From Bog-473 sp963737745 (lineage in GTDB: Bacteria; Actinomycetota; Acidimicrobiia; Acidimicrobiales; RAAP-2), in contig CAVTTR010000002.1 of assembly GCA_963737745.1 (NCBI GenBank), forward strand, positions 124,001 through 188,000: DNA of 64,000 nucleotides, in the 5' to 3' direction. Shown here piece after piece: positions 10,385 to 19,067 of the stretch (positions within the stretch are counted from its first letter, which is position 1; the number at the start of each line of letters is the position of its first letter). The notes beneath the pieces were generated by a model. It was not told where the DNA came from and did no database searches. It saw nothing but the letters and a program-made list of their open reading frames with translations. A program made the translations under genes and the position numbers.

Positions 10385-10770
10385 GTGGCTATTACGACGA
10401 CGGCGCCGCCCCGGGGCCCGGCCGGGGCCAGAGTGGGATCTGTCCAGCCTGCGATGCCCGACGGGATTCGACCCGCGACCTCCTCGTCGAGGCGGTAGGG
10501 CACGAGCGCCTTCGTGGGTAGCGGGCTGGACGAAGTGCTGCGTGAACGGAAGTGCTCCGATCTGCTCTTGGCCGGGTGGGGCCTGGAGGGACCCGGTTCA
10601 CTCGACACTGCGGGCAGCCAACGATCGCGGCTACGAGTGCCTGCTCGTCGCCGAGCCTCAACGTCGCTCGACCCGTCATCTCGCTTTTGCGGCCTGACCA
10701 GATGGTCCGTTTTTCCGGTGGGATCTTCGGTGCGATCGCCGACGAGTTCGGATGTCGTAGCCACGTACGA
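10385..10770 (+). pseudogene. Remnant of a second isochorismatase-fold cysteine hydrolase
   Basis: Short pieces in different frames match the C-terminal half of the intact hydrolase that follows. SGLDEVLRERKCSDLLLAG near 10520 and LRAANDRGYECLLVAEPQ near 10605 correspond to the region around the nucleophile and after it, and DQMVRFSGGIFGAIADEFG near 10695 matches the GGVFGAIA region. The stretch between a possible GTG start at 10385 and 10510 is far too short to hold the N-terminal domain with the catalytic Asp and Lys. In the place of the nucleophilic Cys motif the frame is broken. Unlike its neighbours, this copy lacks a large part of the fold and is a true remnant, probably of a duplicate gene. 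Confidence 0.6.
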
Positions 10771-10788
10771 AGCTCTAGGAGGTGCTCA

Positions 10789-11516
10789 ATGAACGACGAC
10801 ACAATTGCCGCCGGATCGCGAGTCGATGCGAAACCCTACGACTGGCCATTCGACGGCGCCTTGCGTCCCGAATCCACTGCGCTCATTCTGCATCGATTGG
10901 CAGGTCGACTTCTGTGGCCCGGGGGGCTACGTAGACCGAATGGGCTATGACCTGAGCTTGACCCGGGCCGGCTTGGCTCCAACTGCCCGGGTCCTCGAGG
11001 CCTTCCGCGATTGGGGAGGTACGGTGATCCATACCCGGGAGGGCCATCGGCCCGATCTCTCAGATTGTCCGCCCAACAAGCTCTGGCGATCGCAGCAGAT
11101 CGGTGCGGGCATCGGCGATCGCGGGACCGACGGGGCGGATCCTGGTGCGGGGCGAACCGGGCTGGGAGATCGTGCCCGAGGTCGCACCGATCGACGGCGA
11201 GCATGTCATCGACAAGCCAGGCAAGGGTGCGTTCTATGCCACGGATCTCGACCTGCTCCTTCGACTTCGAGGCACCACCCATATCGTCTTCACCGGAATC
11301 ACCACCGACGTGTGCGTCCACACAACGATGCGAGACGCCAACGACCGAGGCTACGAATGTCTCCTGCTCACCGACTGCACCGGCGCGACCGATCCGGGCA
11401 ACTATGAGGCAGCGCTAAAGATGGTGACCATGCAAGGCGGAGTGTTCGGCGCCATCGCCCCGTCCGAGGCTTTCCTCGACGTCATCGCGACACCCATAGG
11501 ATCCCGAGCGAAATGA
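10789..11516 (+). CDS. biuH: Biuret-hydrolase-type cysteine hydrolase (isochorismatase fold), two frame changes
   Basis: After joining frames the protein of about 240 residues matches biuret hydrolase family members along its length: YDWPFDGALRPESTAL, DWQVDFCGPGGYVDRMGYD, VIHTREGHRPDL, GRILVRGEPGW, DKPGKGAFYATD and GITTDVCVHTTMRDANDRGY. The expected triad is present as Asp in DWQ, Lys in KPGKG and the nucleophile Cys in TDVC. BiuH hydrolyses biuret to allophanate and ammonia in the cytoplasm; triuret hydrolase and ureidoacrylate hydrolase are close relatives and remain possible. ATG 10789 sits six bases after AGGAGG (10777-10782). Frame changes fall near 10885 and 11120. The stop overlaps the next start (ATGA). 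Confidence 0.8.
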
Positions 11517-11764
11517 GCGGGATCACCTCAAGCGTTGCGGGACGATCGTTCTCCGAGGCCGAAGACACTCTGCACCAGTTGCCCATGCCCTATCCGCGGC
11601 TAGCACCTCCACTCGATCTGCAGGTGTCGACCCGAGAGCAGAGAACAGTGGGGGATCTGGGCGTAGATACCGGGTCGACGAACAGCTTCGTGGACCCGGC
11701 ACCGATCGGTGCCACCGTCACCGGTGCTTACGAAAGCTCCGACCTTGTCGGAGGCCCTCCGTGA
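11513..11764 (+). CDS. Unrecognised 83-residue ORF coupled to the hydrolase gene
   Basis: The ATG at 11513 overlaps the hydrolase stop, and the frame runs to 11764, overlapping the amidase start in another frame. The product is soluble, with a PMPYPRLAPPLDL stretch, and has no family I can name. In cyanuric acid and oxalurate loci a small GatC-like subunit (AtzG/HpxX) precedes the amidase, so position suggests such a role, but the sequence does not show the short helical repeat expected of that subunit. It may instead be the damaged N-terminal leader of the amidase frame. Confidence 0.3.
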   Translation: MSGITSSVAGRSFSEAEDTLHQLPMPYPRLAPPLDLQVSTREQRTVGDLGVDTGSTNSFVDPAPIGATVTGAYESSDLVGGPP

Positions 11765-13029
11765 CCTTGCAGCAGGACGAATTACCTCCCGTGAGCTTGT
11801 CGAAGCTTCTTTGGCCGCGGCGGCGGATACGGTCGAGCTCGGGGCAGTTGTGGCGATTGACGAGGAGGCGTGCGAGAGGAGGCAGACCGCCTTGATCGTG
11901 AAAGGGCGACGGGGAATCTACGGGGCCCCCTCCACGGCCTTCCGATAACCGTAAAAGACATCATTGACGTAGCCGGGTTGCCGACAGTGGCGGGCTCCTT
12001 GGCCTACAGGGACGACGCACCTCGCGACGCCGCAGCGGTGGCTCGACTCCGCGGTGCAGGCGCCCTCATGTTGGCCAAGGTGGCGACCCACGAGTTTGCG
12101 CTGGGCGTTGCGACACCGCAATGTCGTAATCCCCACGACGCGACAAGGATTTCTGGAGGCTCAAGCGGCGGGTCGGCCATTGCGGTGGCGACTGGGGTTG
12201 GCGTGGCGTCCCTGGGCACGGACACTCGGGCGTCGCTCCGCGTCCCGGCTCATTGTTGTGGCGTCGTTGGATTCAAGCCATCCTGGGGTCGCGTGCCGGC
12301 GACCGGGATTGTCCCCCTCTCGTGGACGATCGACCATCTCGGTCCGATCACGCGGAACGTGGAGGACGCAGCACGGATGTTGAATGTCCTGGCGGATGCG
12401 CCATTTCTCGATCCTGAGATTCCGACTGCGACGCTACCGCTTACCGTTGGCATGACCTCTGCCGTCTTCGAAGACGCCAGCCGCGACGTGGTCGAAGCGT
12501 GCGAGTCGGCCTTGGCGCAACTCGAGGGTCTCGGAGTTCGCATCGTAGAGATTCCCGGGCCGACCGTCGAAGACCTGGAGATTTCCAACGCCATTGGCTT
12601 GTTGATTAGCCGAGGTGAGGCGGGGGCATTTCACCGCTCCCAAGGTACCGATCTGAAAAAATGCATCCCAGAAGTGCGTGACCAGTTGGAAGCCAGCCTG
12701 AGCATTTCGGCGGCGGATTACATCGACGCCCAGCGCCAGCGACGGATACTCAGTGACCGTATCCTTGAGAACTTCGATCGTTGTGACGTCATTGTTTCGC
12801 CGACCGCCCATTGGTTGCTCCGTTACGGGCGGACTACGAGCAATATCTCTTGCGGCTATCTCGCAATACGATTATCTGGAGCTTGATCGGAGCGCCGGCG
12901 GTCTCCGTGCCCTGCGGGATCGGAGCGGGAGGAATGCCCGTGGGACTCCAACTCGCCGCTCCGCCGGGCCGCGAACAGGAGTTGGTGACCATCGGGTTAA
13001 TGCTCGAAATGGAAACCAACGGTCGATGA
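11709..13029 (+). CDS. Amidase (amidase-signature family, AtzE/HpxY-like), two frame changes
   Basis: The joined product of about 440 residues begins LSEALRDLAAGRITSRELVE and carries the amidase signature: Lys in PITVKDIID near 11945, the cis-Ser in ISGGSSGGSAIAVATG near 12150, and the nucleophile Ser in GTDTRASLRVPAHCCGVVGFKPS near 12215. The usual GGS around the nucleophile is RAS here, but the Ser is kept. The C-terminal part reads IGAPAVSVPCGIGAGGMPVGLQL. Frame changes lie near 11880 and 12830. Such amidases act on carboxybiuret, oxalurate or allophanate-type substrates, and the AtzH-like gene starting inside its stop favours that. A general amidase cannot be excluded. Confidence 0.75.
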
Positions 13030-13403
13030 TGATCAACGAGCCGTCCGTCGTGAACGAGGTGCGTGGGATCTTCGACCGCTACGAATCGGCCCTTGTCGCA
13101 GATGATCTCACGACGATGACCGAACTGTTTCTCGATAGTGCAGAAATCGTACGATTCGGCATCAACGACACTGAACATGGATCGGAAGACTTGATTGGTT
13201 GGCGGAAAGCCCAGCCTCCACACCGACCCGGCCGAAGTCTTTCGGACGTCTCCGTTGTCACCTACGGCGACACGGTAGCGGTTGTCACCGCAATGTTCTC
13301 CTATCCTGACCGTCCGCTCCTCGGTCGTCAGAGCCAGACCTGGGTACGGTTTGACGAAGGTTGGAGGATCGTTCACGCCCACGTGTCCGAGATTGCGGCC
13401 TGA
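13026..13403 (+). CDS. AtzH/HpxZ-like protein (NTF2 fold, DUF3225)
   Basis: The 125-residue protein shows the AtzH-like pattern: an N-terminal VNEVRGIFDRYESALVADDLTTMTELF helix pair, IVRFGINDTEHGSEDLIGWRKA, and the diagnostic end GRQSQTWVRFDEGWRIVHAHVS. Family members are encoded beside AtzE-type amidases in cyanuric acid and oxalurate catabolism, where AtzH is implicated in decarboxylation of carboxylated urea intermediates. Its ATG overlaps the amidase stop (ATGA), so translation is probably coupled. It is intact and is the strongest contextual sign that the upstream hydrolases work on a biuret or oxalurate-type compound. Confidence 0.8.
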   Translation: MMINEPSVVNEVRGIFDRYESALVADDLTTMTELFLDSAEIVRFGINDTEHGSEDLIGWRKAQPPHRPGRSLSDVSVVTYGDTVAVVTAMFSYPDRPLLGRQSQTWVRFDEGWRIVHAHVSEIAA

Positions 13404-13516
13404 ACTGAAACCGAGCGCTTTCCCACACCGGCGTGCTATCCGAACCAGCTGAAGATGCCGGTCGTTGACTGGACCCGGTAGAGTTCGAACTCAGAAATGT
13501 GAAACGGGGGGAAGAC

Positions 13517-14356
13517 GTGACGTCGCAACCGTGGCAGCGCGAGACGGATGCAGGACACCGGCTGGAGGGACGGGTGGCGTTGGTGACGGGCGCCGGTTCG
13601 GCCCCGGGCCTGATGGGTATCGGCGAGGCCATCGCCCTGCTCTTCGCCGACCAGGGCGCCTCGGTGGGTGTCGTTGACATCGCCCAGGAGCGGGCCGAGC
13701 ACACGAAGGCGCTGATCGACGGTATCGGCGGGCGCAGTATCGCTGTGGTCGGTGACCTGACCAAGGAGGACCAGAACGCCCGCTGCGTGGCGGAAGTTGT
13801 CGACGCATTCGGTCGCCTCGACATCCTGGTGAACTGCGCGGCCATCACTGGCGGCGGTGGGAGCCCGGCCACCGTCGATCTGGCCGAATGGGACGCCGTC
13901 ATGGCGGTCAATCTCCATGCCGCGGTCCTTGCCGCCCGCTATGTCATTCCTCATCTCCGGACCGCGGGCGGAGGGTCGATCATCAACGTCGCCTCGGTCG
14001 CCGCCAGCCGCGGCCACGGCGCCGGTGCTTACGCCGCGTCCAAGGGAGCCCTTTTGGCCCTCACTCGGGATTGGGCCTACGTCCACGGCCGTGATGGAAT
14101 CCGGGTCAACTGCATCCTCCCCGGACACGTGTTCACTCCCATGGGCGACAACGGTGGCGACGAGATGCGTCAGCGACGCCGTCGGGCCGGGCTTCTCGGG
14201 ACCGAGGGTGACGCTTGGGACGTCGCGTGGCCAGCGGTCTTCTTGGCCTCCGATGAAGCCCAGTGGATCACCGGAGTGGAGATTCCTGTCGATGCCGGAG
14301 CGACCTCGTCCGCCGCTTTTGCGATGGGGCTGCTCAATGATCGCTCGCCGGAATAA
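13517..14356 (+). CDS. SDR-family NAD(P)-dependent oxidoreductase
   Basis: A classical short-chain dehydrogenase of about 279 residues. The cofactor motif is a long variant, VTGAGSAPGLMGIGEAIA, instead of TGxxxGIG, followed by GDLTKEDQ, VNCAAITGGGG, a Ser in INVASVAA and the catalytic Tyr-Lys in AYAASKGALL, then NCILPGHVFTP. The C-terminal DEAQWITGVEIPVDAG is typical of hydroxysteroid or acyl-type SDRs, and the substrate is unknown. GTG 13517 is preferred because a GGGGGGA ribosome binding site lies just before it; the frame is open back to ATG 13499. It is separated from the ureide genes by about 110 bases and may be transcribed independently. Confidence 0.85.
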   Translation: MTSQPWQRETDAGHRLEGRVALVTGAGSAPGLMGIGEAIALLFADQGASVGVVDIAQERAEHTKALIDGIGGRSIAVVGDLTKEDQNARCVAEVVDAFGRLDILVNCAAITGGGGSPATVDLAEWDAVMAVNLHAAVLAARYVIPHLRTAGGGSIINVASVAASRGHGAGAYAASKGALLALTRDWAYVHGRDGIRVNCILPGHVFTPMGDNGGDEMRQRRRRAGLLGTEGDAWDVAWPAVFLASDEAQWITGVEIPVDAGATSSAAFAMGLLNDRSPE

Positions 14357-14363
14357 TCCGGCG
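14346..14363. terminator. Hairpin at the SDR stop codon
   Basis: A perfect 7-bp inverted repeat CGCCGGA / TCCGGCG with loop ATAA spans the TAA stop of the SDR gene. No T-tract follows, so intrinsic termination is uncertain. It may mark the transcript end or protect the 3' end. Confidence 0.4.
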
Positions 14364-14441
14364 CCTCCCGCACGCGGGCGTCGATCGCTCGCAAGGCGGG
14401 AAGTATCGGGTCAGGGTCTCTGCGTTATCAGACAGGTGACG

Positions 14442-14771
14442 TCAGCCGTCGGAGTTCCTCCATTTTCCGGCGATGAACACTAACCAGGGTGCGCGCCACT
14501 CGACACTCACGACTCCGTCGGGTGGAACCGTGGCCTCTATGCTCGAATCACCCATGTGGCGGTACCACAAATAGCTCACATAGCACCGAATTGAATGCCG
14601 ACCAGGCGGGAGGGGGATGAATCGTGCCCCCCATGAATCCCGTGCCGGCGTACCGTCGTCGACCGACACGTTCGGCTTAAAGAACGCATACAAAAATTGA
14701 ACCAGTAAAACTTCGTGTGTACCCACACCCCAGATTGCCCCGAGAATGCATCCGAATCGCTCACGCAGCAA
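14442..14771 (-). CDS. Hypothetical small beta-rich protein
   Basis: The product of up to 109 residues contains VSVDDGTPARDSWG, then FIPLPPGRHSIRCYVSYLWYRHMGDSS and GVVSVEWRAPWLVFIAGKW. This PAGxHxVR...V-x-YRAPW pattern occurs in small actinobacterial proteins of unknown role that look like one compact beta domain. The N-terminal part is less typical, and translation may start inside the frame. No function can be given. It lies just downstream of, and co-oriented with, the P450 remnant. Confidence 0.5.
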   Translation of the reverse strand: MLRERFGCILGAIWGVGTHEVLLVQFLYAFFKPNVSVDDGTPARDSWGARFIPLPPGRHSIRCYVSYLWYRHMGDSSIEATVPPDGVVSVEWRAPWLVFIAGKWRNSDG

Positions 14772-14878
14772 CCCTAGGTCGCAGAACGAACATCTGCAGG
14801 AAGTGCCGCGGACGCCGCACTAGGGATGGGCGTCTCCCGGCGAGCACGCCGTCAGACCGCCTGAGGCCGTCGCGCCCG
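14772..14878. other. Short gap between P450 remnant and hypothetical gene
   Basis: No coding or structural signal is visible here. The whole 14.36-15.2 kb stretch holds only the hypothetical gene and the P450 remnant, and looks like a decayed or rearranged spot. Confidence 0.3.
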
Positions 14879-15045
14879 CTACCCGACGAGCTCGAGGTTC
14901 TCCACGCTCCGTAGGCCACGAGCGTAATGGAGCCCGCGGCCTGCCTTCAGCGAGTATTCGGGGGTGCGCATGTGCCACTCACGCAAAGCGACTCGGAGCT
15001 CGCGGCGGGCCAGGTGCGAGCGTAGACACCGGTGGAACACCTCGA
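14879..15045 (-). pseudogene. C-terminal remnant of a cytochrome P450
   Basis: On the minus strand, a frame ending at CTA 14879-14881 reads HRCLRSHLARRELRVALREW followed by TPEYSLKAGRGLHYARG and LRSVENLELVG. This is the heme-ligand Cys segment, L-helix and last beta sheet of a bacterial P450 (normally HRCLGSHLARRELR). The preceding FGxG part of the heme loop is lost, and upstream DNA to 15200 shows no further P450 sequence in any frame I read, so about 85 percent of the gene is missing. The intact P450 of the window is elsewhere, at 43.9 kb. Confidence 0.6.
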
Positions 15046-15208
15046 CAAGCAAATTCGCGTGAACCTCCTGGCGCCGATGTCCTTGGCCAAGCTTTCTGAG
15101 AGTTCGCAGAAAATGAGAAGACCTTTGGTGTGGCTACCACCAGCCTTTGCAGTCGGTTACCCCCCTTGTGGAGAGAGCGCTCCCCGAGCATGCTGCGAAG
15201 GGGAGGTC

Positions 15209-17621
15209 GTGTTGGCCGTCGTCAGAATGCTTTTCTCTACAGAGGCTCGCCAGCGATGGAGGTCGTGGTTGTTGCTGGGCGGGCTGGTCGCCCTGACCAC
15301 CGGCCTCGTCCTGGCCGGGGTAAGTGCCGGCCGTCGGACTGCAGCTGCGTTCCCCCAGTTGCGTGGCGGCCCATGGTTACGACGCCGTCACCTACAGCAA
15401 CAAGCCGTTGCCGCAGATCGCTCGACTGCACGAAGTCAGGTCGGTGACGGCGCTCAGCGCTCCCGCGACCGCTGCTCCCTCCTGCGCCTGTTCCCACCCG
15501 ATCAGCCAGGAGGACTTCAATCTGTACGTGGCGCCGACGAAGAGCCTGTCCCATTTCGTCAATCTGGTGGCGGGAAAGATGCCGGATCCATCGGATCCCT
15601 ACCAGGTCCTGGCCTCGTTCACCATGCAGGACTACGGAGTCCACGTCGGGACGGTGCTGCGGGTGCCCTTCTACGCCCCCTCGCAGCGGGCCGCACTGGA
15701 CAGCGGCCATATCATCCCGCATGGGCCGACGCTCGTCCTCCATGTGGTCGGAATCGAAGCGTCTGAAGGCGAGTTTCCGGGCGATAACGGCGAGCCGGAA
15801 AAGGACCTCTACGCCACCGCGGCACTCGACGCGGGCGCTCTCGGGCAAGACGATTGCCTTCTCGATCTACTACGTGCGGCTGGTCCACGGCGTGGACGAC
15901 CTCCCGAAGTTCGAGTCGGACACACAAGCCCTCGGGGCGTTGGGGAGCGCAGACCAAGTGACTCCGGCCACATCGGTCGCTTCGTCGATTCATCCTCAGG
16001 CGGTTGGTTGGTGGATCCTGGCGGCGCTCTCCGGCCTGGTCGGCCTGGTCGTCTTGGCGCAGGCGCTGGCACGGCAGTCACTGGTCGAATCGGAGACGCA
16101 TGGCGTGCTGCGGGCCCTGGGTCTGGCGCGACGTCAGATGGTCCTTTTGGGTGTGGCCAGGACGCTGACCATCGGCATCGTCGGCGTTTTGGGTGGCGTC
16201 GTGTTGAGCTTTCTCCTGTCCCCCCTCACTCCGGTGGGGGAAGCCCGGTTGGCCGAGTCCTCCCGCGGCTTCACCTTCGACCCTCTGGTGGCCGCTATCG
16301 GCGTACTGGCGGCTCTCGTTCTCCTGCTGGGCCTCGGTCTGTTGTCAGACCTGCGCACCACACGGAACGAGTCGCCCGGGAAGGACCCGCGTCGCCCGAC
16401 CATCGCGCGTCGTCGGATCGCTCGCCAGTGCGGGAGCTCCCCCCAGCCTCTTGATAGGAGTCCGGCGCGCGGTCGAACGAGGAGCCGGGCGTAACGCAGT
16501 TCCCGTGGGGTCAGCCATGTTCGGTTCGATCCTCGCCGTCACCGCACTCTGTGCCACCTCCGTCTTCGGTGCCAGTCTCACTCACCTGACCACGACCCCG
16601 ACGCTCTATGGACAGCCATTCGATGTGTCGCTCAGCCTCAACGGGTCGCCCACTGTTCCCACGCCGATGCTCGCCCATCTGGAGCGGATGCGGGGAATCA
16701 CGGGAATTACGGGCGGAATCGGCGCCGACGTGAAGATAAACGGCAAGACGGTCGACGCCCTGGCCGGAGATCCCATACGAGGTTCCCTGCTGTTGACCAC
16801 CGTGAACGGACGATATCCCCACTCCGACCACGAGATTGCCCTCGGCGCCGCCACGATGCGGGCGGTGCACGCCCATGTCGGCTCAGCCGTGGCGGTTTCC
16901 GCTCCGAGGCCCGGCGGGGGCTCTCGTACATCGTCGTATCGGGTCGTCGGGACGACGGTGTTCCCGCCCGACTTTGGTGCGGGTGGACTGGGCACCGGTG
17001 CCGTCTTCACCTTCGGCGGCTTCCTGGGCGCTCAGTGCCCTCCGGGAACGTCGCAAGCGGCCTGCGGGAGGGAGGCGTACGAGGGCGGCGGAGGCGTCCT
17101 ATCTCCTGCGATTTGCCAGAGGAGCCGACGGTCGAGCCGCTCTCAGCAGCGTGGCCAAGGAGTACGCGGCCTCCATCAGCTATCCCGTCACGCCGGCCAA
17201 TCTGGTCAACTTCGGCGAGGCGGTGAACTTCCCCCTGATTTTTGGTCTGGTGCTCATCGTGTTCGGCATCACGACCCTGGTGCACGTCCTCGTCGTGAGC
17301 GTGGCCCGGCGGAGGCGAGAGGCCGGCCTCCTCAGGGCCCTGGGTTTCGTACGCCGGCAGATCGCCTATTCGGTGTGGTGGCAAACGACGACGATCGCAC
17401 TCGTCGGCCTCGTCGTCGGTGTGCCGGTCGGCATCGCCGTCGGACGGGCCATCTGGCAGGAGTTCGCCCGCTCCCTCGGCGTGGTGCCTGACGCGGTCGT
17501 TGTCCCATGGGTCATCGTGGCCGTGGCAGCCGGGACTTTCGTCGTCGCCAGCGCACTGGCCATCGGTCCCGCAATCGTCGCCGCCCGATCCCGGCCGGCA
17601 TCCCTCCTGAGGTCGGAATAG
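15209..17621 (+). pseudogene. FtsX-type ABC transporter permease, frameshifted
   Basis: Read across about four frame changes (near 15350, 15845, 16440 and 17095) this is a MacB/FtsX permease of about 800 codons. It has a first helix in WLLLGGLVALTTGLVLAGVSAGRR, an extracytoplasmic region, three helices from WWILAALSGLVGLVVLAQALARQ through FDPLVAAIGVLAALVLLLGLG, a second half starting LIGVRRAVERG, and three C-terminal helices from FPLIFGLVLIVFGITTLVHVLVV. The RALGFVRRQI loops typical of FtsX permeases occur in both halves. Such proteins export lipoproteins or peptides with a partner ATPase; none is found next to it, and upstream DNA is nearly gene-free. Confidence 0.65.
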
Positions 17622-17678
17622 CAGCGAGGAACAAGACTGACACCCCTCGGGTCTCGGCGATGGGCCGGCCTCGTCAAG

Positions 17679-17694
17679 AGCGACACGTGTCGCT
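17679..17694. repeat. Perfect 16-bp palindrome between convergent genes
   Basis: AGCGACACGTGTCGCT is a complete palindrome with no spacer. It lies 58 bases after the permease stop and 33 bases before the stop of the opposing secreted-protein gene. It could be a protein-binding site or the stem of a bidirectional terminator, although a loop-less palindrome folds poorly. Confidence 0.5.
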
Positions 17695-17727
17695 GCCCGA
17701 TATGGCAAAGCTGGTGGAAGTCCCCCC

Positions 17728-18592
17728 TCAGGAAGGGCCGCAGTCTTCGAGGGTGCAACATATGCGCACGGGCATCCAGTACTCTGAGAACGTGATGGTG
17801 GCCACCGTGGTTGTGGGACCACGGAGAAGGTCGTCGAGTGGAGCCGGGACCTTCGTACCGCGAGGCAAGCGGTCGTTGAAGGAGAGCGTGCTGCTCACAC
17901 GTACCAGGCGGCCGTCACGATCGATCCAGATTCGGCTCGGGCGTTGAGTCAGGATGCGCGGTGCTTGCTGCGGCGCACAGACATGGAGCGGCGCGTAAGA
18001 GATCTCGTATTGCGTGGTGGCGACGCCATCGACCATGGCCGATCCACGGTTGGTCACCGACGCCACCGCATTGGGGCCGCGGAGGACGTCAAGAGCCACC
18101 GAGGCGTTGAGGGCCAGGAAGAGCCCACGTTGTGCCCGCGGCAGTCGAGGAAAGGCAAGCACATGGTACGTGCCCGTCCCCGGCCAAACCCGGGATCGGG
18201 TTGGCCTGGTACACGGTCCCCCCGATCACGATGACGTCCGTGGTGGTCGTCGACGAAACTGGGCGCAGCGGCTCGTTGCCCGAAGCGCTGAAGCTGATGT
18301 CCCGATCAGTTTCGGCGACGAGCGCATCGACGGTGGCGAAGTTCACCTGCCCATGACCAGCCAGCGATCCACGAAGCTCGGGGTTGGGGCTCGAGGTGAC
18401 GTTGGCGTAGGTGAAATGTGCGCTACCGGCCCTCTCGGTCGCCCTCAGCGCGTCAGCGATCCACTGAGCGGGGGACGAAGAAGAGGACCCATGTGCGAGG
18501 CCGAGCGTCGCGCCCGTGGCCGTCCCCACTAGGAGGAGACAGAGCAGCAACCACGGAGCGAGGCGACGCACAGGTGCGAATTGTGTCCTCAA
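17728..18592 (-). CDS. Secreted LppX/LprG-like hypothetical protein, one frame change
   Basis: The N-terminal frame (18089-18592) begins with a signal anchor, LAPWLLLCLLLVGTATGATLGLA, followed by ADALRATERAGSAHFTYANV and GHGQVNFATVDALV. The C-terminal frame (17728-18162) continues with ALDVLRGPNAVASV, GVATTQYEISYAP, and RIWIDRDGRLVRVSSTLSF. This order of strands resembles the single-domain U-shaped lipoproteins of the LppX/LprAFG type, which bind lipids at the membrane, but no lipobox Cys is evident. The frame change falls near 18150, and the combined length of about 285 residues is ordinary. The assignment rests on pattern only. Confidence 0.55.
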
Positions 18593-18659
18593 ACGTGCCT
18601 GTCGGGTAGCGAACCGCGTGTAACCGTCTCCCCAGTCACTGAGCGGACCGTCGTGAGCG

Positions 18660-19067
18660 TTATTGAGCGCTCAGCACGTCTTGCAGCTGCGCCGTGTCCA
18701 CGAACTGCTGGAAGCTCGTCACTTTGCCGTCACGAATCTTGAATACATGGCAGACCTGCGCATCCAGAACCTTGCCAGAGGCCTTGGCCGTACCCGTGTA
18801 ACGGCCTTCGACGACGACGGTATCGCCGGCGTCATAGAACTCTTCGGGATGAATGACGAAGGTGCCGTCAAAGTCTTCGAGGATCTTGACGAACAGGTTT
18901 TCCACGATGGCGTCGGGTCCCTTCCAAGCCTTTCCGCTGGGTTGGTACGGATTCCCCTCTGCCTCGCTCCACTCGATGTTCGGGTCCATCAAGCCAAGCA
19001 CGGTGGGTAAGTCACCTCGACCGAATGCATCGTACGCATCTCGAACGGTTTGTACGTTGTTGCTCAT
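18660..19067 (-). CDS. SnoaL-like (NTF2-fold) protein
   Basis: The 135-residue product has the SnoaL-like ketosteroid-isomerase-fold pattern: NVQTVRDAYDAFGRGDLPTVLGLMDPNIEW at the start, KAWKGPDAIVENLF, then VVVEGRYTGTAKASGKVLDA and VCHVFKIRDGKVTSFQQFVDT. Proteins of this group are often of unknown function and some are isomerases or hydrolases of small hydrophobic compounds. The ATG at 19067 was chosen because an AAAGGAGG ribosome binding site lies just upstream; the frame is open to 19124. It faces away from the VOC gene upstream by about 125 bases and may share its promoter. Confidence 0.75.
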   Translation of the reverse strand: MSNNVQTVRDAYDAFGRGDLPTVLGLMDPNIEWSEAEGNPYQPSGKAWKGPDAIVENLFVKILEDFDGTFVIHPEEFYDAGDTVVVEGRYTGTAKASGKVLDAQVCHVFKIRDGKVTSFQQFVDTAQLQDVLSAQ

